Shown: positions 16,577-24,796, numbered from the stretch's first letter. The stretch: 57,748 bases of DNA from Streptococcus porci DSM 23759 (GCF_000423765.1 NZ_AUIP01000018.1:1-57748), one strand, 5' to 3'. The notes: generated by a model from the sequence alone, not told the origin. Numbers and translations: made by a program.

Positions 16577-16631
16577 ACGGCTCAGTAGAGCTGTTTTTCT
16601 TGTTTATCTAGCTGTTCTTTGATAGAATGAC

Positions 16632-16641
16632 ACTAAATAGT
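16632..16641 (+). promoter_or_regulatory. MarR operator-like site 1
   Basis: ACTAAATAGT palindrome 16 bp before the marR start; identical to the core at 17102-17111. Confidence 0.6.
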
Positions 16642-16656
16642 ATAAAAGGTGGGGTT

Positions 16657-17094
16657 ATGGCAGAATTTAAGAATAACGCAGTCAAGTCAATGGTGGTTCT
16701 TCGAAAGGCATTTCGTACGATTGATTCTAAGGTTTCAGAAAGTTTTAAGGATTTTGAATTAACATCTGCCCAGTTCGGCGTTTTAGATGTCCTTTATGCC
16801 AAGGGGCAAATGAAAGTTGGAGATTTGATTGAAAGCACCCTTGCAACCTCTGGTAATATGACTGTGGTCATCAAGAACATGGAGAAAAAAGGCTGGATAA
16901 CTCGAACTGCCTGCACCAATGATAAACGAGCTTTTTGGATTGATTTAACGGAAGAAGGCAGAGCTGTTATTGCAGAAGCCCTGCCAGCTCATATCAAAAA
17001 AGTGGAGGAAGCTTTTTCGGTACTAACGTCTGATGAACAGGCGCAGCTGATTGATTTATTAAAAAAATTCAAAAATCCTGAGCAAAGAGATTGA
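16657..17094 (+). CDS. MarR-family transcriptional regulator
   Basis: A 145-aa winged-helix regulator. ATG at 16657 is preferred because AAAGGTGGGG lies just upstream; an earlier in-frame ATG at 16627 would overlap the operator. The DNA-binding domain spans about residues 30-110 (SAQFGVLDVLYAKGQMKVGD ... RTACTNDKRAFWIDLTEEGR). The palindrome ACTAAATAGT occurs before this gene and again before the next, so it probably represses itself and the following reductase, responding to a redox or electrophile signal. Cys in RTACTN could be a sensor residue; this is inference. Confidence 0.88.
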   Translation: MAEFKNNAVKSMVVLRKAFRTIDSKVSESFKDFELTSAQFGVLDVLYAKGQMKVGDLIESTLATSGNMTVVIKNMEKKGWITRTACTNDKRAFWIDLTEEGRAVIAEALPAHIKKVEEAFSVLTSDEQAQLIDLLKKFKNPEQRD

Positions 17095-17098
17095 CCTT

Positions 17099-17143
17099 AT
17101 CACTAAATAGTGATATTATATACCCACAACGCTACTATATAGT
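17099..17143 (+). promoter_or_regulatory. MarR operator-like sites 2 and 3
   Basis: ATCACTA-AA-TAGTGAT (17099-17114) is a perfect 16-bp palindrome. ACTATATAGT (17134-17143) follows 20 bp later. They flank a likely -10 (TATTATA, 17113-17119) between marR and the reductase. Confidence 0.65.
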
Positions 17144-17164
17144 GTTTTTTTAGAAGGAGATGTC

Positions 17165-17764
17165 ATGTCAATCATCAGTACCATTACATCATTTTTTAAT
17201 AAAGAAGAGGAAAAAGAAATGAAAAATATTTTATTTGTTGTCGGCTCACTTCGTGAAGGCTCATTCAATCACCAATTGGCACAAATTGCTGAAAAAGCAC
17301 TTGAAGGTAAGGCGAATGTTTCATACCTTAACTGGAAAGATGTTCCAGTGTTTTCACAAGATCTTGAAACTCCGGTCCTTCCAGTTGTTCAAGCTGTTCG
17401 TGATGCAGCCTTGGCTGCAGATGCTATCTGGATTTTCTCACCAGTTTATAACTTCTCTATCCCAGGTTCAGTGAAAAACTTACTTGACTGGCTTAGCCGT
17501 GCGGTTGATCTTTCAGATACAACTGGTGCTTCCGCTATCAACGAGAAAGTAACAACTGTTTCGCTTCTTGCTAATGGTGGACACGAGCAAGCAGCAGATC
17601 AATACCGCGCTCTTCTTCCATTTATCCGCACAAACTTTGTTGACCAATTAACATTCTCAAAAGTCAACGACTCGGCTTGGGCTGATGGCAAATTTGTAGC
17701 AACTGAGGAAGTTCTTGCAGACCTAGACAAACAGGTTGAAGCTCTTCTTACGGCTCTTGACTAA
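17165..17764 (+). CDS. NADPH-dependent FMN reductase family protein
   Basis: A 199-aa flavodoxin-like protein. The fold begins at KNILFVVGSLREGSFNHQLA (phosphate-binding loop GSLREGSFN) and includes the family signature WIFSPVYNFSIPGSVKNLLDWLSR. AGAAGGAGATGTC precedes the ATG at 17165, giving an 18-residue extension before the usual start at Met-20; the internal ATG (17222) is an alternative. Reduces flavins or quinones with NAD(P)H in the cytoplasm. Located downstream of marR with shared operator sites, so probably an inducible detoxification enzyme. Confidence 0.9.
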   Translation: MSIISTITSFFNKEEEKEMKNILFVVGSLREGSFNHQLAQIAEKALEGKANVSYLNWKDVPVFSQDLETPVLPVVQAVRDAALAADAIWIFSPVYNFSIPGSVKNLLDWLSRAVDLSDTTGASAINEKVTTVSLLANGGHEQAADQYRALLPFIRTNFVDQLTFSKVNDSAWADGKFVATEEVLADLDKQVEALLTALD

Positions 17765-17779
17765 TAAAAATAAGTAGAT

Positions 17780-17810
17780 AAAATCCTGTCTTTGGACGGG
17801 ATTTTTATTT
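17780..17810 (+). terminator. Terminator after the FMN reductase
   Basis: AAATCC(T)GTC, TTTG, GAC(G)GGATTT followed by a T-rich run. Confidence 0.75.
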
Positions 17811-17899
17811 TTGAAAAAGATAACGATAAGTGTTGACATTTGAATAAATATAATATAAAATATAATTAAGATAATAAAAATACGATAGAGGTTACAAAA

Positions 17900-18727
17900 A
17901 TGACATCAAAATCACTGAAAAAACTGTTTACTTATGCAATGACAGCCTTCTCAGCCTTGACATTAGCAGCTTGTGGTTCTTCTGAAACTAAAGAGGATAC
18001 ATCGCTAAAAGATATTCAAGACAAGGGGAAATTGGTGGTGGCTTTGAGTCCGGATTACGCACCTTTTGAATTTAAAACGTTAGTAGATGGTAAAGACACT
18101 ATTGTAGGTGCGGACGTTGAAATAGCTAAAGCTATCGGAGAAAAGTTAGGCGTGGAGGTTGAATTTTCAGCCATGTCGTTTAACAATGTCCTAGCTAGCC
18201 TATCTTCTGGTAAAGCTGATATTGCTATCTCTGGAATTTCGGCGACTGAGGAACGTGCAAAAACATTTGACTTTTCTGAAGTCTACTATAATGCTAAAAA
18301 TATTGTTTTGGTCAAAAAAGAAGATTTGGCAAAATACTCAACAGTTGATGGATTGAAAGACAAGTCAGTTGGAGCTCAAAAAGGTTCTATCCAAGAAGGT
18401 GTCGTGACTGCTCAGTTGCCAGATAGTAACTTAGTGTCATTGACTCAGGTGACAGAAATGGTGACTGAGTTGAAGTCTGGTAAATTGGATGCTGTTGTCA
18501 TGGAAGAAACCATTGCACAGGGTTATGTCACTAAAAATGACGACTTGGCTATCGCAGAAATTACCTTGAAAGAGGATGATAGCGAGCCAGGTTCTGCTGT
18601 TGCAATGCCAAAAGGAAGTGCTGCTCTCAAGAAAGCTATTGACGAAGTTATCGCAGAATTGAAATCATCAGGTAAGATTGATACCTTCATTCAAGAGGCC
18701 TATGAACTATCACTTTCAGCAGAATAA
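17900..18727 (+). CDS. Amino-acid ABC transporter substrate-binding lipoprotein
   Basis: A 275-aa family 3 solute-binding protein. The lipobox LAAC follows an n/h region (KKLFTYAMTAFSALTLAACG), so it is a membrane-tethered lipoprotein. Motifs are LVVALSPDYAPFEF, GADVEIAKAIGEKLG and ADIAISGISATEERAKTFDFS (family signature), with the second lobe after ELKSGKLDAVVMEE. Probably binds a polar or basic amino acid. No permease or ATPase gene is adjacent, so it must work with components encoded elsewhere. A TTGACA promoter (about 17834-17865) and terminators on both sides make it monocistronic. Confidence 0.9.
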   Translation: MTSKSLKKLFTYAMTAFSALTLAACGSSETKEDTSLKDIQDKGKLVVALSPDYAPFEFKTLVDGKDTIVGADVEIAKAIGEKLGVEVEFSAMSFNNVLASLSSGKADIAISGISATEERAKTFDFSEVYYNAKNIVLVKKEDLAKYSTVDGLKDKSVGAQKGSIQEGVVTAQLPDSNLVSLTQVTEMVTELKSGKLDAVVMEETIAQGYVTKNDDLAIAEITLKEDDSEPGSAVAMPKGSAALKKAIDEVIAELKSSGKIDTFIQEAYELSLSAE

Positions 18728-18733
18728 TGATTA

Positions 18734-18762
18734 GCCCGAGGAGATTTCTCGGGTTATTTTTT
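18734..18762 (+). terminator. Terminator of the binding-protein gene
   Basis: CCCGAG and CTCGGG around a 7-nt loop, followed by TTATTTTTTT. Confidence 0.8.
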
Positions 18763-18772
18763 TGATTAAAAA

Positions 18773-18798
18773 GTTTGTGAAATCACAAACGTTTTTTA
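18773..18798 (+). terminator. Palindrome/terminator before the pdh promoter
   Basis: GTTTGTG, AAAT, CACAAAC followed by GTTTTTT. It can act as a second terminator. As DNA it is an 18-bp palindrome (TTGTGA-AA-TCACAA) reminiscent of a Rex site, but its 2-nt spacer differs from the 6 nt expected. Confidence 0.5.
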
Positions 18799-18841
18799 TT
18801 TTGTAAGCACTTAAACCCTTGAAAAATCTCAGTTCAAAAAT

Positions 18842-18870
18842 TTGCACTTTGTGAAGAAAAAGAATATGAT
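18842..18870 (+). promoter_or_regulatory. Promoter of pdhABCD
   Basis: TTGCAC (18842-18847), 17 nt, TATGAT (18865-18870), about 30 bp before pdhA. Confidence 0.6.
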
Positions 18871-18901
18871 ACTGAAGTAATATGATTTTATGGAGGCCGT
18901 A

Positions 18902-19870
18902 ATGGTAACACTTTCAAAAGAAGAACATTTAGAAATGTTTCTGAAAATGGAACGCATTCGTGAGTTTGATTTGCGTATTAATAAACTGGTTCGTCGTGGT
19001 TTTGTTCAAGGGATGACTCACTTCTCCGTAGGTGAAGAAGCTGCTAACGTTGGAGCTGTTCAGCACCTAACTTACGATGACATTTTCTTCTCGAATCACC
19101 GCGGACACGGTCAATCAATCGCTCAAGATATGGACTTGAAAGCGATGATGGCTGAACTTGCTGGTAAAGCCACGGGTGTCTCAAAAGGACGAGGCGGTTC
19201 AATGCACGTTGCTGATTTTGCAAAAGGGAACTACGGAACTAACGGTATCGTTGGTGGTGGCTATGCTATGGCTGTCGGCGCAGCTTTGACCCAACAATAC
19301 AAGGGAACGAAAAACATCGTTGTAGCTTTTTCAGGAGATGGCGCAACTAATGAAGGTTCTTTCCATGAGTCAGTCAATATGGCCGCAACTTGGAAACTTC
19401 CAGTAATTTTCTTTATCATCAATAACCGCTACGGCATCTCTATGAGTATCGAAAATGCGACTAACACACCTCACCTTTACACACGTGCAGAAGCTTACGG
19501 AATCCCTGGCTTTTATTGTGAGGATGGGAATGACGTTCTTGCGGTATATGAAACAATGGGTAAAGCTGTTGAGCACGTTCGTGGAGGTAATGGACCGGCG
19601 ATTGTTGAGGTTGAATCTTACCGTTGGTTTGGTCACTCAACTGCAGATGCTGGTGTTTACCGTACTAAAGAAGAAGTTGACGAGTGGAAGAAAAAAGATC
19701 CAATGATTAAGTACCGTCAATACTTGACAGCAGAAGGGATCGCAACGGATGAAGAACTTGATGCTATTCAAGCGCAAGTGAAACAAGAGGTTGACGATGC
19801 TTACGAATTTGCACAAAACAGCCCGGATCCAGATCTCTCAGTAGCTTTTGAAGATATTTGGGTGGACTAA
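18902..19870 (+). CDS. pdhA: 2-oxo-acid (pyruvate or acetoin) dehydrogenase E1 alpha
   Basis: A 322-aa thiamine-diphosphate subunit. ATG at 18902 is chosen because GGAGG ends 6 nt before it; the upstream in-frame ATG at 18890 has no site. Visible: THFSVGEEA, HRGHGQSIA, KGRGGSMH, and the ThDP motif GDGATNEGSFHESVNMAATWKLPVIFFIINN. With E1 beta it decarboxylates the 2-oxo acid and passes the acyl or hydroxyalkyl group to lipoyl-E2. The order A-B-C-D and lipoyl domains on E2 and E3 match streptococcal pdh/aco operons; pyruvate versus acetoin cannot be settled from sequence. Confidence 0.93.
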   Translation: MVTLSKEEHLEMFLKMERIREFDLRINKLVRRGFVQGMTHFSVGEEAANVGAVQHLTYDDIFFSNHRGHGQSIAQDMDLKAMMAELAGKATGVSKGRGGSMHVADFAKGNYGTNGIVGGGYAMAVGAALTQQYKGTKNIVVAFSGDGATNEGSFHESVNMAATWKLPVIFFIINNRYGISMSIENATNTPHLYTRAEAYGIPGFYCEDGNDVLAVYETMGKAVEHVRGGNGPAIVEVESYRWFGHSTADAGVYRTKEEVDEWKKKDPMIKYRQYLTAEGIATDEELDAIQAQVKQEVDDAYEFAQNSPDPDLSVAFEDIWVD

Positions 19871-19879
19871 GATAGTTTT

Positions 19880-20050
19880 GTAATGAGGAGCGACCGTAGG
19901 TCGCAGTAAATAGTAGTTGATGCTGTAGTGAGCAAACCAACAGCAATTTATGCTATTGGTCGGGGGAATTGTCAAGACCTTGGGCATAACATTTAGTCAT
20001 GGAACTGAAGGTTAGTTGACAATCCCACTACATCAGTCAACTACAAAAAA
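19880..20050 (+). other. Structured intercistronic region between pdhA and pdhB
   Basis: 210 bp lie between the genes. GCGACC-GTA-GGTCGC is a hairpin at 19890-19904. GTAGTTGA (19913-19920) pairs with TCAACTAC (20037-20044) and TGTAGTG (19924-19930) with CACTACA (20026-20032). They enclose CCAA-C-AGCA/TGCT-A-TTGG (19937-19959) and ATTGTCAA/TTGACAAT (19968-20023). This is a multi-branched RNA fold with no coding potential. Confidence 0.65.
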
Positions 20051-20080
20051 AGATATTTATCATATTTCGGAGAAAATAAC

Positions 20081-21079
20081 ATGTCAGAAACAAAATTGAT
20101 GGCTTTGCGTGAGGCGATTAACCTTGCAATGAGTGAAGAAATGCGTAAAGATGAAAATATCTTCCTTATGGGGGAAGATGTTGGTATCTACGGTGGTGAC
20201 TTTGGTACCTCGGTTGGTATGCTTGCAGAATTTGGTGACAAACGTGTTAAAGATACGCCAATTTCTGAAGCTGCTATTGCTGGTGCGGCGGTTGGTGCTG
20301 CCATTACTGGTTTGCGCCCAATCATTGACCTTACTTTCATGGATTTCATTACTATCGCCCTTGACGCTATCGTCAATAACGGTGCTAAGAATAACTACAT
20401 GTTTGGTGGTGGTTTGAAAACTCCTGTCGTTTACCGTGTGGCATCAGGCTCAGGTATCGGTTCTGCGGCGCAACACTCACAATCCCTTGAAGCTTGGTTG
20501 ACACACATTCCAGGTATTAAAGTGGTTGCTCCAGGTAACGCCAACGATGCTAAAGGGCTTTTGAAATCTGCTATCCTTGATAACAACATTGTTATCTTCA
20601 TGGAGCCAAAAGCTCTTTACGGGAAGAAAGAGGAAGTGACTCAAGATCCTGATTTCTACTTGCCACTTGGTAAGGGTGAAATCAAACGTGAGGGTACCGA
20701 TATCACAGTTGTGACTTATGGACGCATGCTTGAGCGTGTGCTTCAAGCGGCTGAGGAAGTAGCTAGTGAAGGTATTAACGTTGAAGTTGTGGATCCACGC
20801 ACTCTTATTCCACTTGATAAAGAAATCATCATCAATTCAGTTAAGAAAACAGGTAAGCTTATGCTAGTCAACGATGCCTATAAGACGGGCGGGTTCATTG
20901 GTGAAATCGCGACAATCGTTACAGAAAGCGAAGCCTTTGACTACCTTGATCACCCAATCGTACGTTTGGCGTCAGAAGATGTGCCAGTACCATACGCTCG
21001 TGTGCTTGAACAGGCAATCTTGCCAGACGTAGAGAAAATCAAAACAGCTTTGCGTAAAATGGCTAACAAAGGAAACTAA
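20081..21079 (+). CDS. pdhB: 2-oxo-acid dehydrogenase E1 beta
   Basis: A 332-aa transketolase-like subunit, partner of E1 alpha in the same operon. Visible: MGEDVGIYGGDFGTSVGM, RVKDTPISEAAIAGAAVGAA, a glycine-rich GGGLKTPVVYRVASGSG, HSQSLEAWLTHIPGIKVVAP (cofactor and substrate region), and a C-terminal TLIPLDKEIIINSVKKTGKL. GGAG lies about 8 nt before the ATG, so this gene has a normal ribosome site despite the 210-nt structured gap ahead. Length is typical. Confidence 0.94.
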   Translation: MSETKLMALREAINLAMSEEMRKDENIFLMGEDVGIYGGDFGTSVGMLAEFGDKRVKDTPISEAAIAGAAVGAAITGLRPIIDLTFMDFITIALDAIVNNGAKNNYMFGGGLKTPVVYRVASGSGIGSAAQHSQSLEAWLTHIPGIKVVAPGNANDAKGLLKSAILDNNIVIFMEPKALYGKKEEVTQDPDFYLPLGKGEIKREGTDITVVTYGRMLERVLQAAEEVASEGINVEVVDPRTLIPLDKEIIINSVKKTGKLMLVNDAYKTGGFIGEIATIVTESEAFDYLDHPIVRLASEDVPVPYARVLEQAILPDVEKIKTALRKMANKGN

Positions 21080-21112
21080 GTAGATTACCTACTAGCTGAC
21101 ATCTAACTAGAT

Positions 21113-21346
21113 AGAAAGGAAAAGAGAGTAATTGAACCCGAACAGAAGGTCCGACATTTAGAGAGCCTATAGTCGAACGAATTAGCTTTCAGACAAGGAA
21201 CTGAGGTGCAGGCAGTACTAGAGTACGGCAAGCCGAAAGTAACGTTATATTAAAGCTAATTCAAATGACTATACTTGGTGTGCTTTCACACGGAAGCCAT
21301 CTCTAAAGCTGTTAGTCGCTTTCTGTTCGCTCTTGGTATCTTAATT
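21113..21346 (+). promoter_or_regulatory. Split ribosome-site leader of pdhC with nested hairpins
   Basis: AGAAAGGA (21113-21120) is the only strong Shine-Dalgarno sequence, 226 nt before ATG 21347; the start is preceded by CTTGGTATCTTAATT with no site. Between them: CGAACAGAA (21139-21147)/TTCTGTTCG (21321-21329), TTAGAGA/TCTCTAA, TATAGTC (21168-21174)/GACTATA (21267-21273), GAATTAGCTTT (21179-21189)/AAAGCTAATTC (21252-21262), and GTGTG-CTTT-CACAC (21278-21291). The nested stems could bring the two ends together. Confidence 0.7.
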
Positions 21347-22738
21347 ATGGCTTTTGAAGTAATCATGCCTAAACTCGGTGTTGACATGCAAGAAGGTGAA
21401 ATCATCGAGTGGAAAAAAGCTGAAGGTGACACGGTCACCGAAGGCGAAGTCCTTCTTGAAATCATGTCTGACAAGACAAATATGGAACTGGAAGCAGAAG
21501 AATCAGGTGTTCTTCTAAAAATCACTCGTCAGGCAGGCGAGGTGGTGCCAGTGACTGAAATCATTGCATACATCGGTGAAGCTGGTGAGAGTATAGATAC
21601 AGTAGCAAACGCAGCTCCTGCTACTGCGACAGTTGAAGCTCCACAGGCAGTCGCTCCAGCCAAAGAAACACCTGTTGTAGCGCCAGCTCTTGCTGCTAAA
21701 CCACAACATCATGGGGACAAGGTTCGTGCGACGCCTGCTGCTCGTAAGTTAGCGGCAGAGCAAGGTATTGACCTTGGGCTTGTATCAGGTACTGGTGTTA
21801 ATGGTCGTGTCCACAAAGATGATGTTGAGAACTTTAAGGGAGCTCAACCTAAGGCGACCCCTCTTGCAGCTAAAATTGCGACTGATAAGGGCATCGACCT
21901 GACGACGGTTGTTGGTACAGGTGTCGGTGGTAAGATCCTCAAGGAAGACATTCTTGCCCTGTTAGCGCCGACCGTAATGGCAGAAGTAGCAAGAGCCCCT
22001 AAAGCGGAAGAAAAACCTGCTAAGGAATTGCCAGAGGGCGTTGAAATCATTAAAATGTCTGCAATGCGGAAGGCCATCTCTAAAGGAATGACGCACTCGT
22101 ACTTGACAGCACCTACATTCACGCTTAACTACGATATTGACATGACCAATCTCATGGCGCTTCGTAAGCAAGTCCTTGAACCGATTATGAACAAAACAGG
22201 TCTCAAAGTAACCTTCACAGATCTTATCGGTCTTGCGGTAACTCGTACTCTTATGAAAGAAGAACACCGTTACCTCAATGCGTCATTGATTAACGATGCA
22301 CAAGAAATTGAGTTGCACAAGTTTGTCAATATTGGTATCGCAGTTGGTCTGGATGAAGGATTGGTTGTACCAGTTGTTCATGGTGCAGATAAGATGAGTT
22401 TATCAGAGTTTGTTGTAGCTTCTAAAGATGTTATTAAAAAAGCGCAGAGCGGCAAGCTCAAAGCAGCGGAAATGTCGGGTTCCACTTTCTCAATCACAAA
22501 CTTGGGAATGTTTGGCACAAAGACTTTTAACCCAATCATCAACCAACCGAATTCAGCAATCCTTGGTGTTGCAGCAACGGTTCCAACGCCAGTTGTTGTC
22601 GATGGCGAAGTTGTTGTTCGACCAATCATGGCACTTTGCTTGACCATTGACCACCGTATTGTTGACGGTATGAATGGCGCTAAATTTATGGTTGACTTGA
22701 AGAACTTGCTGGAAAATCCGTTGGAATTGTTGATTTAA
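21347..22738 (+). CDS. pdhC: 2-oxo-acid dehydrogenase E2 (dihydrolipoyl acyltransferase)
   Basis: A 463-aa core subunit. The start is set at [11 protein letters not shown] because the downstream E3 begins with the same residues after a clear ribosome site; an in-frame start at 21275 would add 24 unlikely residues. Residues 1-84 are a lipoyl domain (lipoyl Lys43 in SDKTNMEL). Two peripheral-subunit-binding-like segments follow ([20 protein letters not shown]... and [20 protein letters not shown]...), then the catalytic domain with [16 protein letters not shown] (active His/Asp). Two binding domains are unusual next to a single lipoyl domain. No ribosome site adjoins the start; see the leader entry. 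Confidence 0.94.
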   Translation: MAFEVIMPKLGVDMQEGEIIEWKKAEGDTVTEGEVLLEIMSDKTNMELEAEESGVLLKITRQAGEVVPVTEIIAYIGEAGESIDTVANAAPATATVEAPQAVAPAKETPVVAPALAAKPQHHGDKVRATPAARKLAAEQGIDLGLVSGTGVNGRVHKDDVENFKGAQPKATPLAAKIATDKGIDLTTVVGTGVGGKILKEDILALLAPTVMAEVARAPKAEEKPAKELPEGVEIIKMSAMRKAISKGMTHSYLTAPTFTLNYDIDMTNLMALRKQVLEPIMNKTGLKVTFTDLIGLAVTRTLMKEEHRYLNASLINDAQEIELHKFVNIGIAVGLDEGLVVPVVHGADKMSLSEFVVASKDVIKKAQSGKLKAAEMSGSTFSITNLGMFGTKTFNPIINQPNSAILGVAATVPTPVVVDGEVVVRPIMALCLTIDHRIVDGMNGAKFMVDLKNLLENPLELLI

Positions 22739-22961
22739 CTGTAGAGATTGAACGTACTGTTTTTACAAGGGCGGCGAAGTCGCCTATTCCGCCAGTTGCC
22801 ACCGTGGAAATAGCATTATTAGCTTTGTTAATAATGCTGGCAAAGTCGAAGACTTTAGGCTTCGACTTTAGCCATGAAAGCCTAGGTTTGCTGGCTGCCA
22901 GACCACTTAAGGCTACTTGGCAAAAAGGAAAAAGAAAAAAGTCCTGAAAGGAAAAAGAAAA
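22739..22961 (+). other. Structured intercistronic region between pdhC and pdhD
   Basis: 223 bp. GGCG-AAGT-CGCC (22773-22784) lies within GGCGG/CCGCC. Perfect 10-bp stems follow: AGCATTATTA/TAATAATGCT (22812-22838) and AAAGTCGAAG/CTTCGACTTT (22842-22869). pdhD has a normal site (GAAAGGA, 22946-22952) 9 nt before ATG 22962, preceded by a similar purine stretch at 22921-22940. Confidence 0.65.
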
Positions 22962-24728
22962 ATGGCTTTTGAAGTAATTATGCCTAAACTTGGCGTTGAC
23001 ATGCAAGAAGGTGAAATCATCGAGTGGAAAAAAGCTGAAGGTGACACGGTCACCGAAGGCGAAGTCCTTCTTGAAATCATGTCTGATAAGACAAATATGG
23101 AACTGGAAGCAGAAGAATCAGGTGTTCTTCTAAAAATCACTCGTCAGGCAGGCGAAGTGGTTCCAGTGACTGAAATCATTGCATACATCGGTGAAGCTGG
23201 TGAGAGTATTGATGTTGAAGCAAGCACAGCTCCTACTCCGACTGAAGTAGCCCAAGCTACAGCAGACCTTAAAGCAGCTGGACTTGAAGTACCTAGCACC
23301 CCTGTGGCAGCTGAAGCTCCTAACACTGATAAAGCTCCGCTTGCTGATAATGAGTACGACATCGTTGTTGTCGGTGGTGGACCTGCTGGTTACTATGCCG
23401 CTATCCGTGGTGCACAACTCGGCGGTAAAATTGCTATCGTTGAAAAATCAGAATTTGGTGGAACATGTTTGAACGTTGGGTGTATCCCAACTAAGACTTA
23501 CCTTAAAAATGCTGAAATTCTTGATGGTTTGAAAATCGCTGCTGGACGTGGAATCAACTTGGCATCAACAAACTACGCTATTGATATGGACAAAACAGTT
23601 GATTTCAAAAACTCTGTTGTTCGTACCTTGACTGGTGGTGTTAAAGGTCTCCTCAAAGCTAATAAAGTAACTATGTTCAACGGACTTGGTCAAGTTAACC
23701 CAGATAAGACCGTTACCATTGGTTCAGAAACAATCAAAGGACGCTCAATCATCCTTGCGACGGGTTCAAAAGTATCACGTATCAACATTCCTGGTATCGA
23801 ATCACCGCTTGTATTAACTTCTGACGATATCCTTGACCTTAAAGAAATGCCTAAATCACTTGCTGTAATGGGAGGTGGTGTCGTAGGTATTGAACTTGGA
23901 CTTGTCTGGGCTTCATATGGCGTTCCCGTTACCGTCATTGAAATGGCTGACCGCATCATTCCAGGTATGGATAAAGAAGTCTCACTTGAGCTTCAAAAAA
24001 TCCTTGCTAAGAAAGGCATGACTATCAAGACATCAGTTGGGGTTTCAGAAATCATTGAGGCAAATAACCAGTTGACCTTGAAACTTAACAATGGCGAAGA
24101 AGTTGTTGCTGAAAAAGCTCTGCTTTCTATCGGACGTGTGCCTCAACTTGCTGGTCTTGAAAACCTTAACCTTGAAATGGATCGTAACCGTATCAAAGTT
24201 AATGCTTACCAAGAAACATCAATCCCAGGAATTTACGCTCCAGGTGATGTCAACGGCACTAAGATGCTGGCCCACGCAGCTTACCGTATGGGTGAAGTTG
24301 CGGCTGAAAATGCAATGCGTGGCAATGTTCGTAAAGCTAAGTTGGACTTCACTCCAGCTGCGGTTTACACACACCCAGAAGTGGCAATGGTTGGTTTGAC
24401 TGAAGAACAAGCGCGTGAGCAATATGGTGATGTGTTGGTAGGACGTTCAAGTTTTGCTGGAAATGGTCGAGCAATCGCTTCAAACGAAGCTCATGGTTTT
24501 GTTAAAGTTATCGCTGATCCAAAATATCATGAAATCCTTGGTGTTCACATCATCGGTCCAGCAGCTGCTGAGCTTGCTAATGAAGCATCGACGATTATGG
24601 AAGCTGAGTTGACAGTAGATGACGTGGCACAATCAATCCACGGACACCCAACCTTCTCAGAAAATATGTACGAAGCCTTCATGGACGTACTCGGAGAAGC
24701 GATCCACAACCCACCAAAGCGTAAATAA
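22962..24728 (+). CDS. pdhD: Dihydrolipoyl dehydrogenase E3 with N-terminal lipoyl domain
   Basis: A 588-aa flavoprotein that reoxidises the dihydrolipoyl groups with NAD+. Residues 1-84 are a lipoyl domain identical in protein to that of E2 and differing at only a few, mostly silent, bases. A linker follows, then FAD binding (YDIVVVGGGPAGYYAAIRGAQLG), redox disulfide GGTCLNVGCIPTK, NAD binding (MGGGVVGIELGLVWASYG), and the C-terminal HGHPTFSE His-Glu pair. ATG at 22962 is chosen from GAAAGGA 9 nt upstream; an earlier in-frame ATG at 22917 would read through a lysine-rich leader. Confidence 0.96.
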   Translation: MAFEVIMPKLGVDMQEGEIIEWKKAEGDTVTEGEVLLEIMSDKTNMELEAEESGVLLKITRQAGEVVPVTEIIAYIGEAGESIDVEASTAPTPTEVAQATADLKAAGLEVPSTPVAAEAPNTDKAPLADNEYDIVVVGGGPAGYYAAIRGAQLGGKIAIVEKSEFGGTCLNVGCIPTKTYLKNAEILDGLKIAAGRGINLASTNYAIDMDKTVDFKNSVVRTLTGGVKGLLKANKVTMFNGLGQVNPDKTVTIGSETIKGRSIILATGSKVSRINIPGIESPLVLTSDDILDLKEMPKSLAVMGGGVVGIELGLVWASYGVPVTVIEMADRIIPGMDKEVSLELQKILAKKGMTIKTSVGVSEIIEANNQLTLKLNNGEEVVAEKALLSIGRVPQLAGLENLNLEMDRNRIKVNAYQETSIPGIYAPGDVNGTKMLAHAAYRMGEVAAENAMRGNVRKAKLDFTPAAVYTHPEVAMVGLTEEQAREQYGDVLVGRSSFAGNGRAIASNEAHGFVKVIADPKYHEILGVHIIGPAAAELANEASTIMEAELTVDDVAQSIHGHPTFSENMYEAFMDVLGEAIHNPPKRK

Positions 24729-24796
24729 TGCTTAAGCCAAAAGCTTGACCTAGGGCGCCATGACTAAAGTTATGATGAGCCCGACTCTATATATTC

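Noticed and set aside
18773..18790. Rex operator upstream of pdhA
   Set aside because: Half-sites TTGTGA/TCACAA are right but the spacer is 2 nt rather than the usual 6; kept only as a palindrome/terminator.
21113..21346. A small self-splicing intron between ribosome site and start of pdhC
   Set aside because: Far too short for group I or II introns and no conserved core seen; RNA removal is kept only as an alternative to test.
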